From assembly GCA_027004715.1 (NCBI GenBank), contig JALTHG010000005.1:1-40412 (forward strand): DNA of 40,412 nucleotides, given 5' to 3'. Within the stretch, counting starts at the first letter, position 1. Every line of letters starts with the position of its first letter. The notes under the pieces are model-generated. The model ran no database searches. It saw only the letters and a program-made list of their open reading frames with translations, and was not told the DNA's origin. Of this stretch, positions 8,804 through 18,023 are shown piece by piece. Both the position numbers and the translations under genes were made by a program. The stretch comes from Deltaproteobacteria bacterium. Lineage in GTDB: Bacteria > Desulfobacterota > Dissulfuribacteria > Dissulfuribacterales > UBA3076.

Positions 8804-9859
8804 ATGAAATTACTGATTCTTGGAGTAAATGGATTTATTGGCAGTCACCTTGCGCACCATGCACTTGCAGAGACTGACTGGGAGATTTATGGGATGGATC
8901 TTGCTTCAGACCGTCTAGAGGCCCTGAGCAATAATCCCCATTTCCACTTTCTTGAAGGAGACATATCCATAAATAAGGAGTGGATTGAGTACCATGTAAA
9001 AAAGTGTGATGTCTGTCTGCCTCTGGTGGCAATAGCTACTCCGGCTTCTTACATTCGGGACCCCCTGGCCGTCTTTGAGTTGGACTTTGAACAGAATCTC
9101 CGTATAGTCCGTCAGTGTGCACAGTATGGCACCCGAGTAATATTCCCTTCTACAAGCGAGGTCTATGGTATGTGCCCGGACAAGGTCTTTGACCCAGAAA
9201 AGAGTCCTTGTGTCTATGGACCTATCCATAAACAGCGCTGGATATATGCCTGTGCAAAGCAGATGATGGACAGGGTCATATGGGCCATGGGCAGGGACCG
9301 CGGTCTGCAATTTACCCTGATTCGTCCCTTTAACTGGATAGGCTCTGGTCTTGACAGCCTTACTGCCCCTAAAGAAGGGAGTTCTAGGGTGGTGACGCAG
9401 TTCTTGGGACACCTGCTGAGGGGAGAGCCTATCAATCTGGTAGATGGTGGCACGCAGAGACGCTGTTTTACGCATATAGATGACGGTCTCAATTGTCTTA
9501 TCAAGATACTTGAGAACAAGGATGGCTGTTGCGACGGGCGGATATTCAACATAGGTAATCCCGGTAATGACTACTCTATAAGAGAACTTGCTGAGATGAT
9601 GATTGAGGTACTTGGAGAGATCCCTGCCCTTGCCCCCCTGGCCAGACAGGCGGAGCTGAGGGATGTCTCATCAGAGGAATACTATGGGCCAGATTACCAA
9701 GACATTGGGCATCGGGTACCAGACATCACTCTTGCCAGAGAGCTACTGGGCTGGGAACCAAAGATTGGTCTGAAAGAGGCCCTGCACCGGACCATAAGTG
9801 CCTATGTCAAGAACAGGCAGATAGCTGTGGAGGGACTCGGACGTCCTGAAGAGCTGTAG
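8804..9859 (+). CDS. UDP-glucuronate decarboxylase/dehydrogenase-like NAD-dependent epimerase (ArnA C-terminal-domain-like)
   Basis: MKLLILGVNGFIGSHL, FPSTSEVYGMCPDKVFDPEKSPCVYGPIHKQRWIYACAKQMMDRVIWA is ArnA-C-like. Confidence 0.9.
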   Translation: MKLLILGVNGFIGSHLAHHALAETDWEIYGMDLASDRLEALSNNPHFHFLEGDISINKEWIEYHVKKCDVCLPLVAIATPASYIRDPLAVFELDFEQNLRIVRQCAQYGTRVIFPSTSEVYGMCPDKVFDPEKSPCVYGPIHKQRWIYACAKQMMDRVIWAMGRDRGLQFTLIRPFNWIGSGLDSLTAPKEGSSRVVTQFLGHLLRGEPINLVDGGTQRRCFTHIDDGLNCLIKILENKDGCCDGRIFNIGNPGNDYSIRELAEMMIEVLGEIPALAPLARQAELRDVSSEEYYGPDYQDIGHRVPDITLARELLGWEPKIGLKEALHRTISAYVKNRQIAVEGLGRPEEL

Positions 9860-9861
9860 AA

Positions 9862-10767
9862 ATGGATGGTTCTGGTTTTGTCCTGAAGGTAGATGTGGAT
9901 ACCCATGATGGCATGCGTAATGGGGTCCCAACTCTCCTGGATGTCCTGGCACATCACCAGGTCCATGCCACTTTTTGTCTCTCCTTTGGGCCAGATAACT
10001 CAGGAAAGGCCATATATAGACTGTTCCGAGACCCTGAATTCCTAAAAAAGATGCTCCGTACTGGTGCACCTGGACTCTATGGATGGAGGACCATCTTCTC
10101 CGGGACCCTGCTTCCGGCCAGGCCCATAGCTGTGGCCTTTCCAGATCTCGTGCATCAGATCGTATCCGAGGGCCACGAGGTCATTGTCCACGCCTGGGAC
10201 CACAGGCGCTGGCAGGATCACCTGAAGGACATGACAAGGGCAGATATCAAGAGGGAATTTGACAATTCCTTTAAGGCCTTTGAGAAGATCCTGGGAGAGA
10301 GGCCCATGGCCGTAGCTGCACCTGGATGGCAGGCAACAGCGGACAGCCTTGCCGTAGAGGACCAGCTCGATCTGCTCTATGCAAGCGATCTCAGGGAAGG
10401 TCCTCCCTGTTTCCTCAGGTATAAAGGCCAGGAATTCTCTACCCTACAGATACCTACTACAGGTCCCTGTCTAGAAGAGCTTCTGAGTATAGGGATTCGA
10501 GGTGAACCAGACCTTGTGCAGGGACTTCTATGTCCCCTTCAAGAGGCAAGGCAACCTGTACTTGCGGTCCATGCCGAGGTAGAAGGTGGGCCTTTTGGGG
10601 CCTTCTTTGACAGACTCCTCCCCAGACTCCTGGAGACCTATAGTGAGGCCATCTGTCTGAGAGATGTGGCCAGACGCATCCTTTCAGGACCAGATCCTGT
10701 GCCTAGACGGGAACTTACCTATATCCGTCTGCCTGGACGGGCAGGGACCCTGGCCTCCTCCTGTTGA
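9862..10767 (+). CDS. arnD: 4-deoxy-4-formamido-L-arabinose-phosphoundecaprenol deformylase
   Basis: Polysaccharide deacetylase fold with LKVDVDTHDGMRNGVPTLLDVLAHHQVHATFCLSFGPDNSGKAIYRLF, characteristic of ArnD. Confidence 0.9.
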   Translation: MDGSGFVLKVDVDTHDGMRNGVPTLLDVLAHHQVHATFCLSFGPDNSGKAIYRLFRDPEFLKKMLRTGAPGLYGWRTIFSGTLLPARPIAVAFPDLVHQIVSEGHEVIVHAWDHRRWQDHLKDMTRADIKREFDNSFKAFEKILGERPMAVAAPGWQATADSLAVEDQLDLLYASDLREGPPCFLRYKGQEFSTLQIPTTGPCLEELLSIGIRGEPDLVQGLLCPLQEARQPVLAVHAEVEGGPFGAFFDRLLPRLLETYSEAICLRDVARRILSGPDPVPRRELTYIRLPGRAGTLASSC

Positions 10768-10820
10768 ACAGTTATCTATTGACTCATAAGGGATCATTTT
10801 GTTCGATACCTGCATAATAA

Positions 10821-11672
10821 TTATGAGGCCGCCTTTGTATAGTTATCAGGTATCAGACAGGAGACTCTCTTTGGGTCGAGCCTTATACTGGCTCCTATCT
10901 GTCTCGCCCTGACCCTTGCCAGATTGAGGGCCAGGACAAGGAGGGAGTTGTGTGGGTCTTTCCAGACCTCTACCCCTGACAGATCCATGCCAATAGGAAA
11001 GTCCTTTCCTGTATGTTCAAAATCCAACTGCCAGGCACTTGACTCTTCTTTTTGTCTCAGGCTCACTCTTAGATTGCCCTTTCCGTCCCTTCTTATCTCC
11101 TCTATACAGGCACTCAGTAGACTGTCAATCATATCTCGTAGTTGATTCTCATTGACTATATTCAGGCACGGAGCCCCAGATAAATCGGTCTCCTTTTTTA
11201 CAGAGTGTTTAAAGAAGAGGTCTGCATTCCAGAATGCCAATTCCTCTTTGAGTATCTGGTCAAGTGCAAGGAGTCTTTGGCCTCTTCCCCCATTTTGGGA
11301 CCTACATGCTATGATATTGATCATATATTCTATTTTGGCCAATACCTTTTCCATCTGCAAGAGCCGCTCTTTTCTCTTGTCTAAATTGCTACTGAGTCCG
11401 TCCAGGTCCTTGGAGTGAATGGCCTCCAGGTCTCTTTCGATATCCATTTTGCACAGCTCTATCTGCATAGAGAGTATCTGGATAAAGCCATTCATATTGT
11501 GAACAATACCCCTTACAAGGCGGCCGATTGTAGCGTCCTGAAAACAAACTAAAAGAAAATTTTCTTGAAAATTAACAGACCTCTCTCCTGTAAGTATATC
11601 TGAAAATTTGTCCTGCTCATCTAGTGACAATAAATGATCTGATGGGAAATATCTCTCCATGGCCTTCACCAA
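10821..11672 (-). CDS. degenerate sensor-histidine-kinase-like protein (HisKA-like, divergent HATPase)
   Basis: H-box-like GIVHNMNGFIQ; N-box position reads SLLSACIEEI and the glycine boxes are absent. Confidence 0.55.
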   Translation of the reverse strand: MVKAMERYFPSDHLLSLDEQDKFSDILTGERSVNFQENFLLVCFQDATIGRLVRGIVHNMNGFIQILSMQIELCKMDIERDLEAIHSKDLDGLSSNLDKRKERLLQMEKVLAKIEYMINIIACRSQNGGRGQRLLALDQILKEELAFWNADLFFKHSVKKETDLSGAPCLNIVNENQLRDMIDSLLSACIEEIRRDGKGNLRVSLRQKEESSAWQLDFEHTGKDFPIGMDLSGVEVWKDPHNSLLVLALNLARVRARQIGASIRLDPKRVSCLIPDNYTKAAS

Positions 11673-11950
11673 TCCATCCTTCTATTATCTGTTTTTCCTC
11701 TTATAGATATATACAAAAAGATCTCTAATCAGGCCAGCTTATCAGGATGACCTGTATACTACATAAGCTATCTGTATATTCTGTCCTGCACTGTGGCTTA
11801 CAGTATGATAGCCTGCAGACATTCCCTGTAATCCTATGTGGTTACATAACCTGTAATCAGAATTCCAGTTGTAGAAATCCTCTATTATTATTAATATCTC
11901 TCATAAGACTACTGGAGTCTATCTCCCTATCGACAGGAAGGATTAAAAAC

Positions 11951-13699
11951 TTGAGTATTGTGAAGCCAGATTCACTCCTGAATTTACCTGGGGCTGAGGC
12001 AGAGGCACTCATGAATAGACTGAGCCTTGCTGAACAGGCCTCTATAGTACTGATGACTCCTTGGGAGAGACGCCAGGAGATAATACTTCTCTCCAAAGAT
12101 GCCAGGGCCCTTGTACAAGGTATGCCTGTAGAGGAGTTATTCTGGACCATCAAGGCAATAGGGCCCCGAGATGCCGTCCATATCTTGAGTCTGGTCCTTG
12201 CAGAGCAGCTACAGTTCATGTTTGATCTGGACTGGTGGCATAAGGCAGAGCTCAGGCCAGAGAAGATAGCGACATGGATTCTGCTCCTGTTTGAGGTGGA
12301 AGAGGATATATTGGCCACCTGGCTGCAGTGGCTGATGAGGAAAGATGAGACACTCCTTCCTGCCATACTCAGCCTGTTTATTCTGGTCTATAAGCGGCCT
12401 GACGATATGGACATACAGGAGGCCAGGGACAAATTTCCACCTTTTACCCTGGACGATGTCTATTTCCTGTCTTTTAAAAAGCAGGCCCTGGAGCCGATCT
12501 TGAGTCGTTTTGTCACAAAGATCATGGAGGTATCTCCTGGCCTCTATAGAGATGTCTTAGAGACCATGCTCCTGGAAGACAAGACTGAAAATCTGGAGAT
12601 GGCCTTTCGTTGGCGGCGTTCCCGTATAAGTGACTATGGCATCCCTGATTACTACGATGCCCTTGACATCTATGCCCCACCAGTGGGTAATCAGATAAGA
12701 AGAGTCAATGCCCTGCTGCCTGATAGAGAGAGGCCAGATGCCCTGCTGCCTGCCTTTGTGCCGAGTCTGTATCTGGGAGACTATCCTGTCTTGAAGAGGG
12801 CCATAGAGGGACTTTGGGGCACAAGGGCTATAGAGAGAGTTATCCATGAATGGGTAGGTGCAGCAAACAAACTCCTTATGGCAGACGAGGTAGATCTCGA
12901 CGACCCAAAGGCGTTGCGCAGTTGCCTCTTTAGGGTATCAGCCCTACTCAATCTGGGCCTGGAGGCCATAACAAGGACAGACAATAGGGCACCCAAAGAG
13001 ATACTGATCTCTAGTGTAATAGAAGATATAATAAGACTCAGTAATGCCATGATCCGGAGGGTGGCTAACAGGGCCTATGCACTGATAAATTCTGGCCAGG
13101 TAACCACTGACCTTGCACATCTGCCAGATAGCTGGGCAGGTCTCTTGAGAGGGCTATTGAGGAAACCACCTATGCTGTGGGATCAGGCCGCCAATGGCTA
13201 TAAGACATTTAGGGGCCTGGTAGAGCTCTCCATGACAGAGGAGCTTGTGTCCCATATAGGTGACTGGGCATGCCTCATGTCCTATATCCTTTCCCCTTAT
13301 GACAACTGGGCCCAAAAGATAGCCTGGAACTCAACCAATTTTGGCCATCCAGATGAGGTCACATGGCCTCAGCTCCTCCTGAGCGCCCTTGCAAACGAGA
13401 TATTGACAGGAGACCTGAAGATACGGCCAGTACCAGAGGAAAAATTGCCTGTGTTGAGAAAGATGTGGTCTTTAGATATACAGGACTCTGTCCTGCCATT
13501 AGAGACAGTCAAGCGATGTGTAGGGGCACTGGAGCCTGTCAACAGGCAGGCCGGCCTTACAGACGCTGTACTCAATGCGATTGTAAGAGAGGCCTTGATG
13601 CCTCTCCATGAAGAGTGGAAGGCCCTGCCAGGGGACACAGAGATAGATGGACGTTTTGTGTCTGCCCTTATTGTCGGGCTTAACCCTTCAATGTCTTGA
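11951..13699 (+). CDS. DUF6178 family protein
   Basis: Resembles deltaproteobacterial DUF6178 (LTPWERRQEIILLS..., AFRWRRSRISDYGIPDYYDALDIYAPP). TTG at 11951 with upstream aggaagg preferred over the track start 11747, whose first 68 residues look non-genuine. Confidence 0.7.
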   Translation: MSIVKPDSLLNLPGAEAEALMNRLSLAEQASIVLMTPWERRQEIILLSKDARALVQGMPVEELFWTIKAIGPRDAVHILSLVLAEQLQFMFDLDWWHKAELRPEKIATWILLLFEVEEDILATWLQWLMRKDETLLPAILSLFILVYKRPDDMDIQEARDKFPPFTLDDVYFLSFKKQALEPILSRFVTKIMEVSPGLYRDVLETMLLEDKTENLEMAFRWRRSRISDYGIPDYYDALDIYAPPVGNQIRRVNALLPDRERPDALLPAFVPSLYLGDYPVLKRAIEGLWGTRAIERVIHEWVGAANKLLMADEVDLDDPKALRSCLFRVSALLNLGLEAITRTDNRAPKEILISSVIEDIIRLSNAMIRRVANRAYALINSGQVTTDLAHLPDSWAGLLRGLLRKPPMLWDQAANGYKTFRGLVELSMTEELVSHIGDWACLMSYILSPYDNWAQKIAWNSTNFGHPDEVTWPQLLLSALANEILTGDLKIRPVPEEKLPVLRKMWSLDIQDSVLPLETVKRCVGALEPVNRQAGLTDAVLNAIVREALMPLHEEWKALPGDTEIDGRFVSALIVGLNPSMS

Positions 13700-13787
13700 T
13701 AATTTTTCCCCCTCTCATTATGTTGCCTTAAAAATAGTATCTTAAAGAGATATGCCGACAAATCTATGAAAGGAAGGAATAGCTTCT

Positions 13788-15860
13788 ATGGACGTCAGCA
13801 AGATCAGAAATCTCGCTTTAGTAGGCCAGAGCGGAAGTGGTAAGACTTCCCTGGCTGAGGCCATGCTCTTTACTGCCAGGGCGATCCCATCTCCAGGCAA
13901 GGTAGATAATGGCTCCTCAACCTTAGACTTTGAACCCGAAGAGATCAAGCGTCACATCTCGATCAGCACGGCCTTTCACTCCCTGAATTGGAAGAAGACC
14001 AGGATCTATCTCATGGACACCCCGGGGGATGATAACTTCCTTACTGAGACCAAGATGGCCCTCAGAGTAGCTGATAATGTCTTATTTACCATAAATGCTG
14101 TAGACCCGGTAAAACCACAGATGCAGAAAATCTGGTCCATGGTCAAGGACCTGGGTCTTCCTATCATAATGTCTATCAACAGGATAGATAAAGAGAGAGC
14201 GGATTTCCAGAAGTCCGTAGGGGCAATACAAGAGGCCTTGGGCCTGAGGCTCGTTCCGGTCTCTCTGCCAATAGGTATGCAGGATGACTTCAGGGGCATT
14301 GTAGACCTGGTACAGATGAAGGCCTTTGAGTTTAGTGCAGATGGGACAGGCAAGGCCAATGTTATTGATATCCCATCTGATCTACAGGAAGAAGTAGAGA
14401 GTTCCAGAAATAATCTGATCGAATATGCCGCAGAGTCTGATGACACCCTGCTTGAGAAATTTTTAGAGAATGAGGAACTTACCCCTGACGAAATTATATC
14501 TGGCCTGAGACAGGGCATAGCAAAGGGTGGATTTGTGCCAGTATGCTGCAGTTCTGCTCAGAGAAACACGGCAAGCGCTGTCCTTGATCTCATTGTCAAA
14601 TTTTTGCCTTCACCCGATAGCCGAGGCCCTGTCCCTGGTGCAGACCCCAGGCATGGGAAGGAGATCACCAGAGACCCTGTCCCTGGTGCACCTGTATCAG
14701 GTCTGGTCTTTAAGACCCTTACAGACCCATATACAGGGCGTCTCTCCATACTCAGGCTCTATTCTGGTTCCCTAAGACCTGATGGGACCCTCTACAACTC
14801 TAGTAAGGGGATATCAGAGCGTTATGGACAGATATTTGCCATGGAGGGCAAGGCACAGAGGCCCTTGAAGGAGGCAGGCCCTGGAGAAATCATTGCAATA
14901 GCAAAGCTAAAGGAGACAGTTACTGGCAATACCCTCTGCGACCCTGCAGATCCAATAGTCTATCCCTTTGTAGAGCTTCCCAGGCCGATCCTGACCTATG
15001 CCCTCAGGCCTAAGAGCCGGGCAGATGAAGAGAAGATCACCCAGGTCCTTGGAAGGCTACAGGAAGAGGACCCTGCAATCGAGGTAAGGCGTGATCAGCA
15101 GACAAAGGAGCTCCTACTCTCAGGAAATGGACAGATCCATATAGACGCCACTATAGAGAAGATGGCAAGAAAATTTGGTGTACAGGCAGAGCTGGCACTC
15201 CCCCGGATCCCATATCGTGAGACCATAAAGAAAGAGAGAAAGGGTGTCATCTATCGGCACAAGAAGCAGACTGGTGGTGCAGGACAGTTTGCAGAGGTCC
15301 ACTTCGATATCACTCCCATGCCGAGAGGAAAGGGATTTGAGTTTGAGGAGAGCCTGGTAGGGATGAATGTCCCCAGGAACTTTGTCCCTGGCGTAGAAAA
15401 GGGAATCAATGAGGCCATGCAGTCTGGACCTGTTGCTGGATACCCGGTTGTGGATGTAAAGGTCAGATTCTATGATGGGAAGTCCCATGAGGTAGATTCA
15501 TCTGAGATTGCCTTTAAGATAGCATCCATGCATTGCTTCAGAAAAGGTGTATTGGAGGCCAGTCCTACGCTCCTGGAACCCATTATGAAACTCACTGTGG
15601 TTGTACCTGACAGTGCAGTTGGAGACATAATCGGCGATATAAACAGCAGGCGCGGCAAGGTTATAGGCATGGAACCAGGCCAGGGCAGGCAGACCATTGT
15701 GGCATTGGTACCCCAGGCAGAGATACAGCGCTATGCATTGGACCTCAATGCCATGACTGCCGGGAGTGGCACATTCACTGTAGAGGAATATCAATATGAG
15801 GAAGTGCCCCCAAACCTGGCAGAGAAGATCATTTCCCAGTCCAAGAGGGAAAAGGCCTAG
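13788..15860 (+). CDS. elongation factor G-like GTPase (non-canonical EF-G paralogue)
   Basis: GQSGSGKT P-loop, DTPGDDNF, SINRIDKER, and EF-G C-terminal domains IV/V (TGGAGQFAEVHFDITP, SRRGKVIGMEPG). Confidence 0.92.
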   Translation: MDVSKIRNLALVGQSGSGKTSLAEAMLFTARAIPSPGKVDNGSSTLDFEPEEIKRHISISTAFHSLNWKKTRIYLMDTPGDDNFLTETKMALRVADNVLFTINAVDPVKPQMQKIWSMVKDLGLPIIMSINRIDKERADFQKSVGAIQEALGLRLVPVSLPIGMQDDFRGIVDLVQMKAFEFSADGTGKANVIDIPSDLQEEVESSRNNLIEYAAESDDTLLEKFLENEELTPDEIISGLRQGIAKGGFVPVCCSSAQRNTASAVLDLIVKFLPSPDSRGPVPGADPRHGKEITRDPVPGAPVSGLVFKTLTDPYTGRLSILRLYSGSLRPDGTLYNSSKGISERYGQIFAMEGKAQRPLKEAGPGEIIAIAKLKETVTGNTLCDPADPIVYPFVELPRPILTYALRPKSRADEEKITQVLGRLQEEDPAIEVRRDQQTKELLLSGNGQIHIDATIEKMARKFGVQAELALPRIPYRETIKKERKGVIYRHKKQTGGAGQFAEVHFDITPMPRGKGFEFEESLVGMNVPRNFVPGVEKGINEAMQSGPVAGYPVVDVKVRFYDGKSHEVDSSEIAFKIASMHCFRKGVLEASPTLLEPIMKLTVVVPDSAVGDIIGDINSRRGKVIGMEPGQGRQTIVALVPQAEIQRYALDLNAMTAGSGTFTVEEYQYEEVPPNLAEKIISQSKREKA

Positions 15861-15865
15861 GAGAA

Positions 15866-16366
15866 ATGGCATACACGGCCGGTGTGCTCACTGTGAGTGA
15901 CAGTGCTGCCCATGGAGAGAGGATCGATGAGTCTGGCCCCATGATCTCTCGCCTCCTGGAGCAGAATAATTATAAGGTGGTTCTGCAAAAGATAGTCCCA
16001 GATGAAAAAGAAGAGATCAGGGAGACCCTGATTGAGTGGGTGGATAAGGCCGCCGTGGACCTCATATTCACCACTGGAGGGACTGGTCTCACCCCCAGAG
16101 ATATCACGCCTGAGGCCACAAGGTCTGTAATAAGACAGGAGATCCCTGGGATCTCTGAGGCCATTCGCGTCAAGGGCCTCGAGTTTACAGCAAGGGCCAT
16201 GCTTTCAAGGGGGATATCTGGTGTCCGAGACAGGACACTTATCATCAATCTGCCTGGTAGCCCAGAGGCAGTAAGCCAGGGAATGAGAATAGTCCTCCCC
16301 ATAATCAGGCATGCCCTGAATAAGATCAGGGGAGATCTCACCCCCTGTTCTGTTGGCAAGAGATAG
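15866..16366 (+). CDS. MogA/MoaB-type molybdenum cofactor biosynthesis protein
   Basis: GVLTVSDSAAHGERIDESGP, FTTGGTGLTPRDITPEAT, INLPGSPEAV motifs. Confidence 0.95.
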   Translation: MAYTAGVLTVSDSAAHGERIDESGPMISRLLEQNNYKVVLQKIVPDEKEEIRETLIEWVDKAAVDLIFTTGGTGLTPRDITPEATRSVIRQEIPGISEAIRVKGLEFTARAMLSRGISGVRDRTLIINLPGSPEAVSQGMRIVLPIIRHALNKIRGDLTPCSVGKR

Positions 16367-16374
16367 AGAGATAG

Positions 16375-17421
16375 ATGAAATTAGGAATAGTTGGCCTGCC
16401 AGGTTCTGGTAAGACTACCATATTTAATGCCCTTACAGGGAGTACTGCAGAGCTATCTGCATATCAGGGAGGCAAGAGAGATGCAAATCTCGCCGTTGTC
16501 AGGGTGCCGGATAGGCGTCTGGACAGACTCTCATCTATGTACAGTCCCAAAAAGACTACCCCTGCACAGATACAATATGTAGATGTGGGTGGGAGCGTAT
16601 CTGCCAAAAAGACAGATGCATCAATGGACGAGTTCATGAGATTCATCCGTCCTGTGGATGCCCTGGTGCATGTGGTCCGGAATTTTGAGCGGGCCGGTGA
16701 GCCTCCCAGGCCGGCAGAGGACCTGGATGCCCTGGAGTCTGAGTTTATACTTGCTGATCTCATTACGGTTGAAAACAGGCTGGAGAGGCTGAACAGAGAG
16801 ACTGCCAGGGGCAAAAGATGTGATCCCAAGGAGCTTGAGGTCCTGGAGGAGTGCCACAAGGTCCTGGAGAAAGGAGAGGCCCTGAGGGCCTATCCTGACC
16901 TGGCCCGCTCTCCTATGCTCAGAGGCTATGCGCTTCTCTCTGCAAAGCCCTGTATCCTGGTACTCAACAGCGGAGATGAAGTGGAACTCGGTGCCACAAA
17001 ACTGAGTGCTCCAAGGGGTGTCATCTCCCTAGAGATCAAGGGACGGCTTGAGATGGAGCTGACCCAGCTATCACCAGAAGAGGCAGTACTATTCAGGGAA
17101 GACCTGGGCCTTGATGAACCTGCCACCTTTCGTCTGATCAGAGAGTCCTATCGGCTCTTGGACCTTATCTCTTTCTTTACTGTAGGAAAAGATGAGGTCC
17201 GTGCCTGGACAATCCGTCTGGACACCCGAGCCCAACAGGCCGCTGGTGCTGTCCACTCCGATATGGAGAGGGGTTTTATAAGGGCAGAGGTAGTCTCCTA
17301 TAAAGACCTCATGGCCTGCGGTAACTACTCTGCTGCCCAAAGGGCAGGAAAGGTAAGGCTTGAAGGCAGGGAATATCTGGTCATGGACGGTGATATTATA
17401 AACTTCCGTTTCAATGTCTAG
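16375..17421 (+). CDS. ychF: YchF/OLA1-type P-loop ATPase with DUF933/TGS domain
   Basis: MKLGIVGLPGSGKTTIFNALT, VLNSGDEVE in place of NKxD, C-terminal ISFFTVGKDEVRAWTI...FIRAEVVSY. Confidence 0.92.
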   Translation: MKLGIVGLPGSGKTTIFNALTGSTAELSAYQGGKRDANLAVVRVPDRRLDRLSSMYSPKKTTPAQIQYVDVGGSVSAKKTDASMDEFMRFIRPVDALVHVVRNFERAGEPPRPAEDLDALESEFILADLITVENRLERLNRETARGKRCDPKELEVLEECHKVLEKGEALRAYPDLARSPMLRGYALLSAKPCILVLNSGDEVELGATKLSAPRGVISLEIKGRLEMELTQLSPEEAVLFREDLGLDEPATFRLIRESYRLLDLISFFTVGKDEVRAWTIRLDTRAQQAAGAVHSDMERGFIRAEVVSYKDLMACGNYSAAQRAGKVRLEGREYLVMDGDIINFRFNV

Positions 17422-17466
17422 TAATGCGCGGATTGACAGGCAGAGTTTCTGATCCTGTGCATCAAG

Positions 17467-17985
17467 CTATGCCCCTTTTTTGGCATAATCAGCCCTTGGA
17501 TGTAAGCTCGACCTGACTCTATAGGACTTTAAGTAGAGATCTATCATTGCCTGCCTCAAGTCTTGATCCTGGATGCCTGCTGTTATCTCCCTGGCCCTAT
17601 CTATCAGGGCATCTTGAGAGACCCCCTTTTCTTCTTCTGATATATCTCTCTCTGCCGTCTCCCTTGAGACCCATTGGGAACGCACTCTTGCCACATCACC
17701 CAGGACAAATCTGATATCTTTGATTTTGGTATCTGTGTCTAGACAGGCGTTTAGACGTTCCAGAAATAGCTGCCTCTGGAGAGAAAGCTGTTGCATCCAG
17801 ACTGAATCCGAGACCACTACTACCAACATGTCTTTCCCCATAAAGCGTTCTGGCCATGCATGGGCCGCAATCTGGGGACCTACTATCTCTTCCCAGACCT
17901 CCCAGATCTTTCCTCTGGATAACCTGGAACTCCAACCATATCTGAGGGCAATCTCTCCCAATATTTCTGCAAGTCTGGTAGGCAT
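17467..17985 (-). CDS. DUF721 (DciA-like) protein
   Basis: WEEIVGPQIAAHAWPERFMGKDMLVVVVSDSVWMQQLSLQRQLFLERLN matches the DUF721/DciA pattern. Confidence 0.8.
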   Translation of the reverse strand: MPTRLAEILGEIALRYGWSSRLSRGKIWEVWEEIVGPQIAAHAWPERFMGKDMLVVVVSDSVWMQQLSLQRQLFLERLNACLDTDTKIKDIRFVLGDVARVRSQWVSRETAERDISEEEKGVSQDALIDRAREITAGIQDQDLRQAMIDLYLKSYRVRSSLHPRADYAKKGA

Positions 17986-18023
17986 CTAGTTGGTCTAATG
18001 GATTTGCTTGATCTAAAAAATAC

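Noticed and set aside
8915-9475. Minus-strand 186-aa ORF
   Set aside because: Fully antisense to the ArnA-C-like gene; no protein family features.
11747-11950. N-terminal 68 codons of the track ORF before DUF6178
   Set aside because: Cys-rich, unlike the rest of the protein; TTG at 11951 has a good Shine-Dalgarno (aggaagg), so this part is probably non-coding leader.
14006-14518. Minus-strand 170-aa ORF
   Set aside because: Antisense to the EF-G-like gene; Ser/Arg/Leu-rich composition typical of antisense frames.
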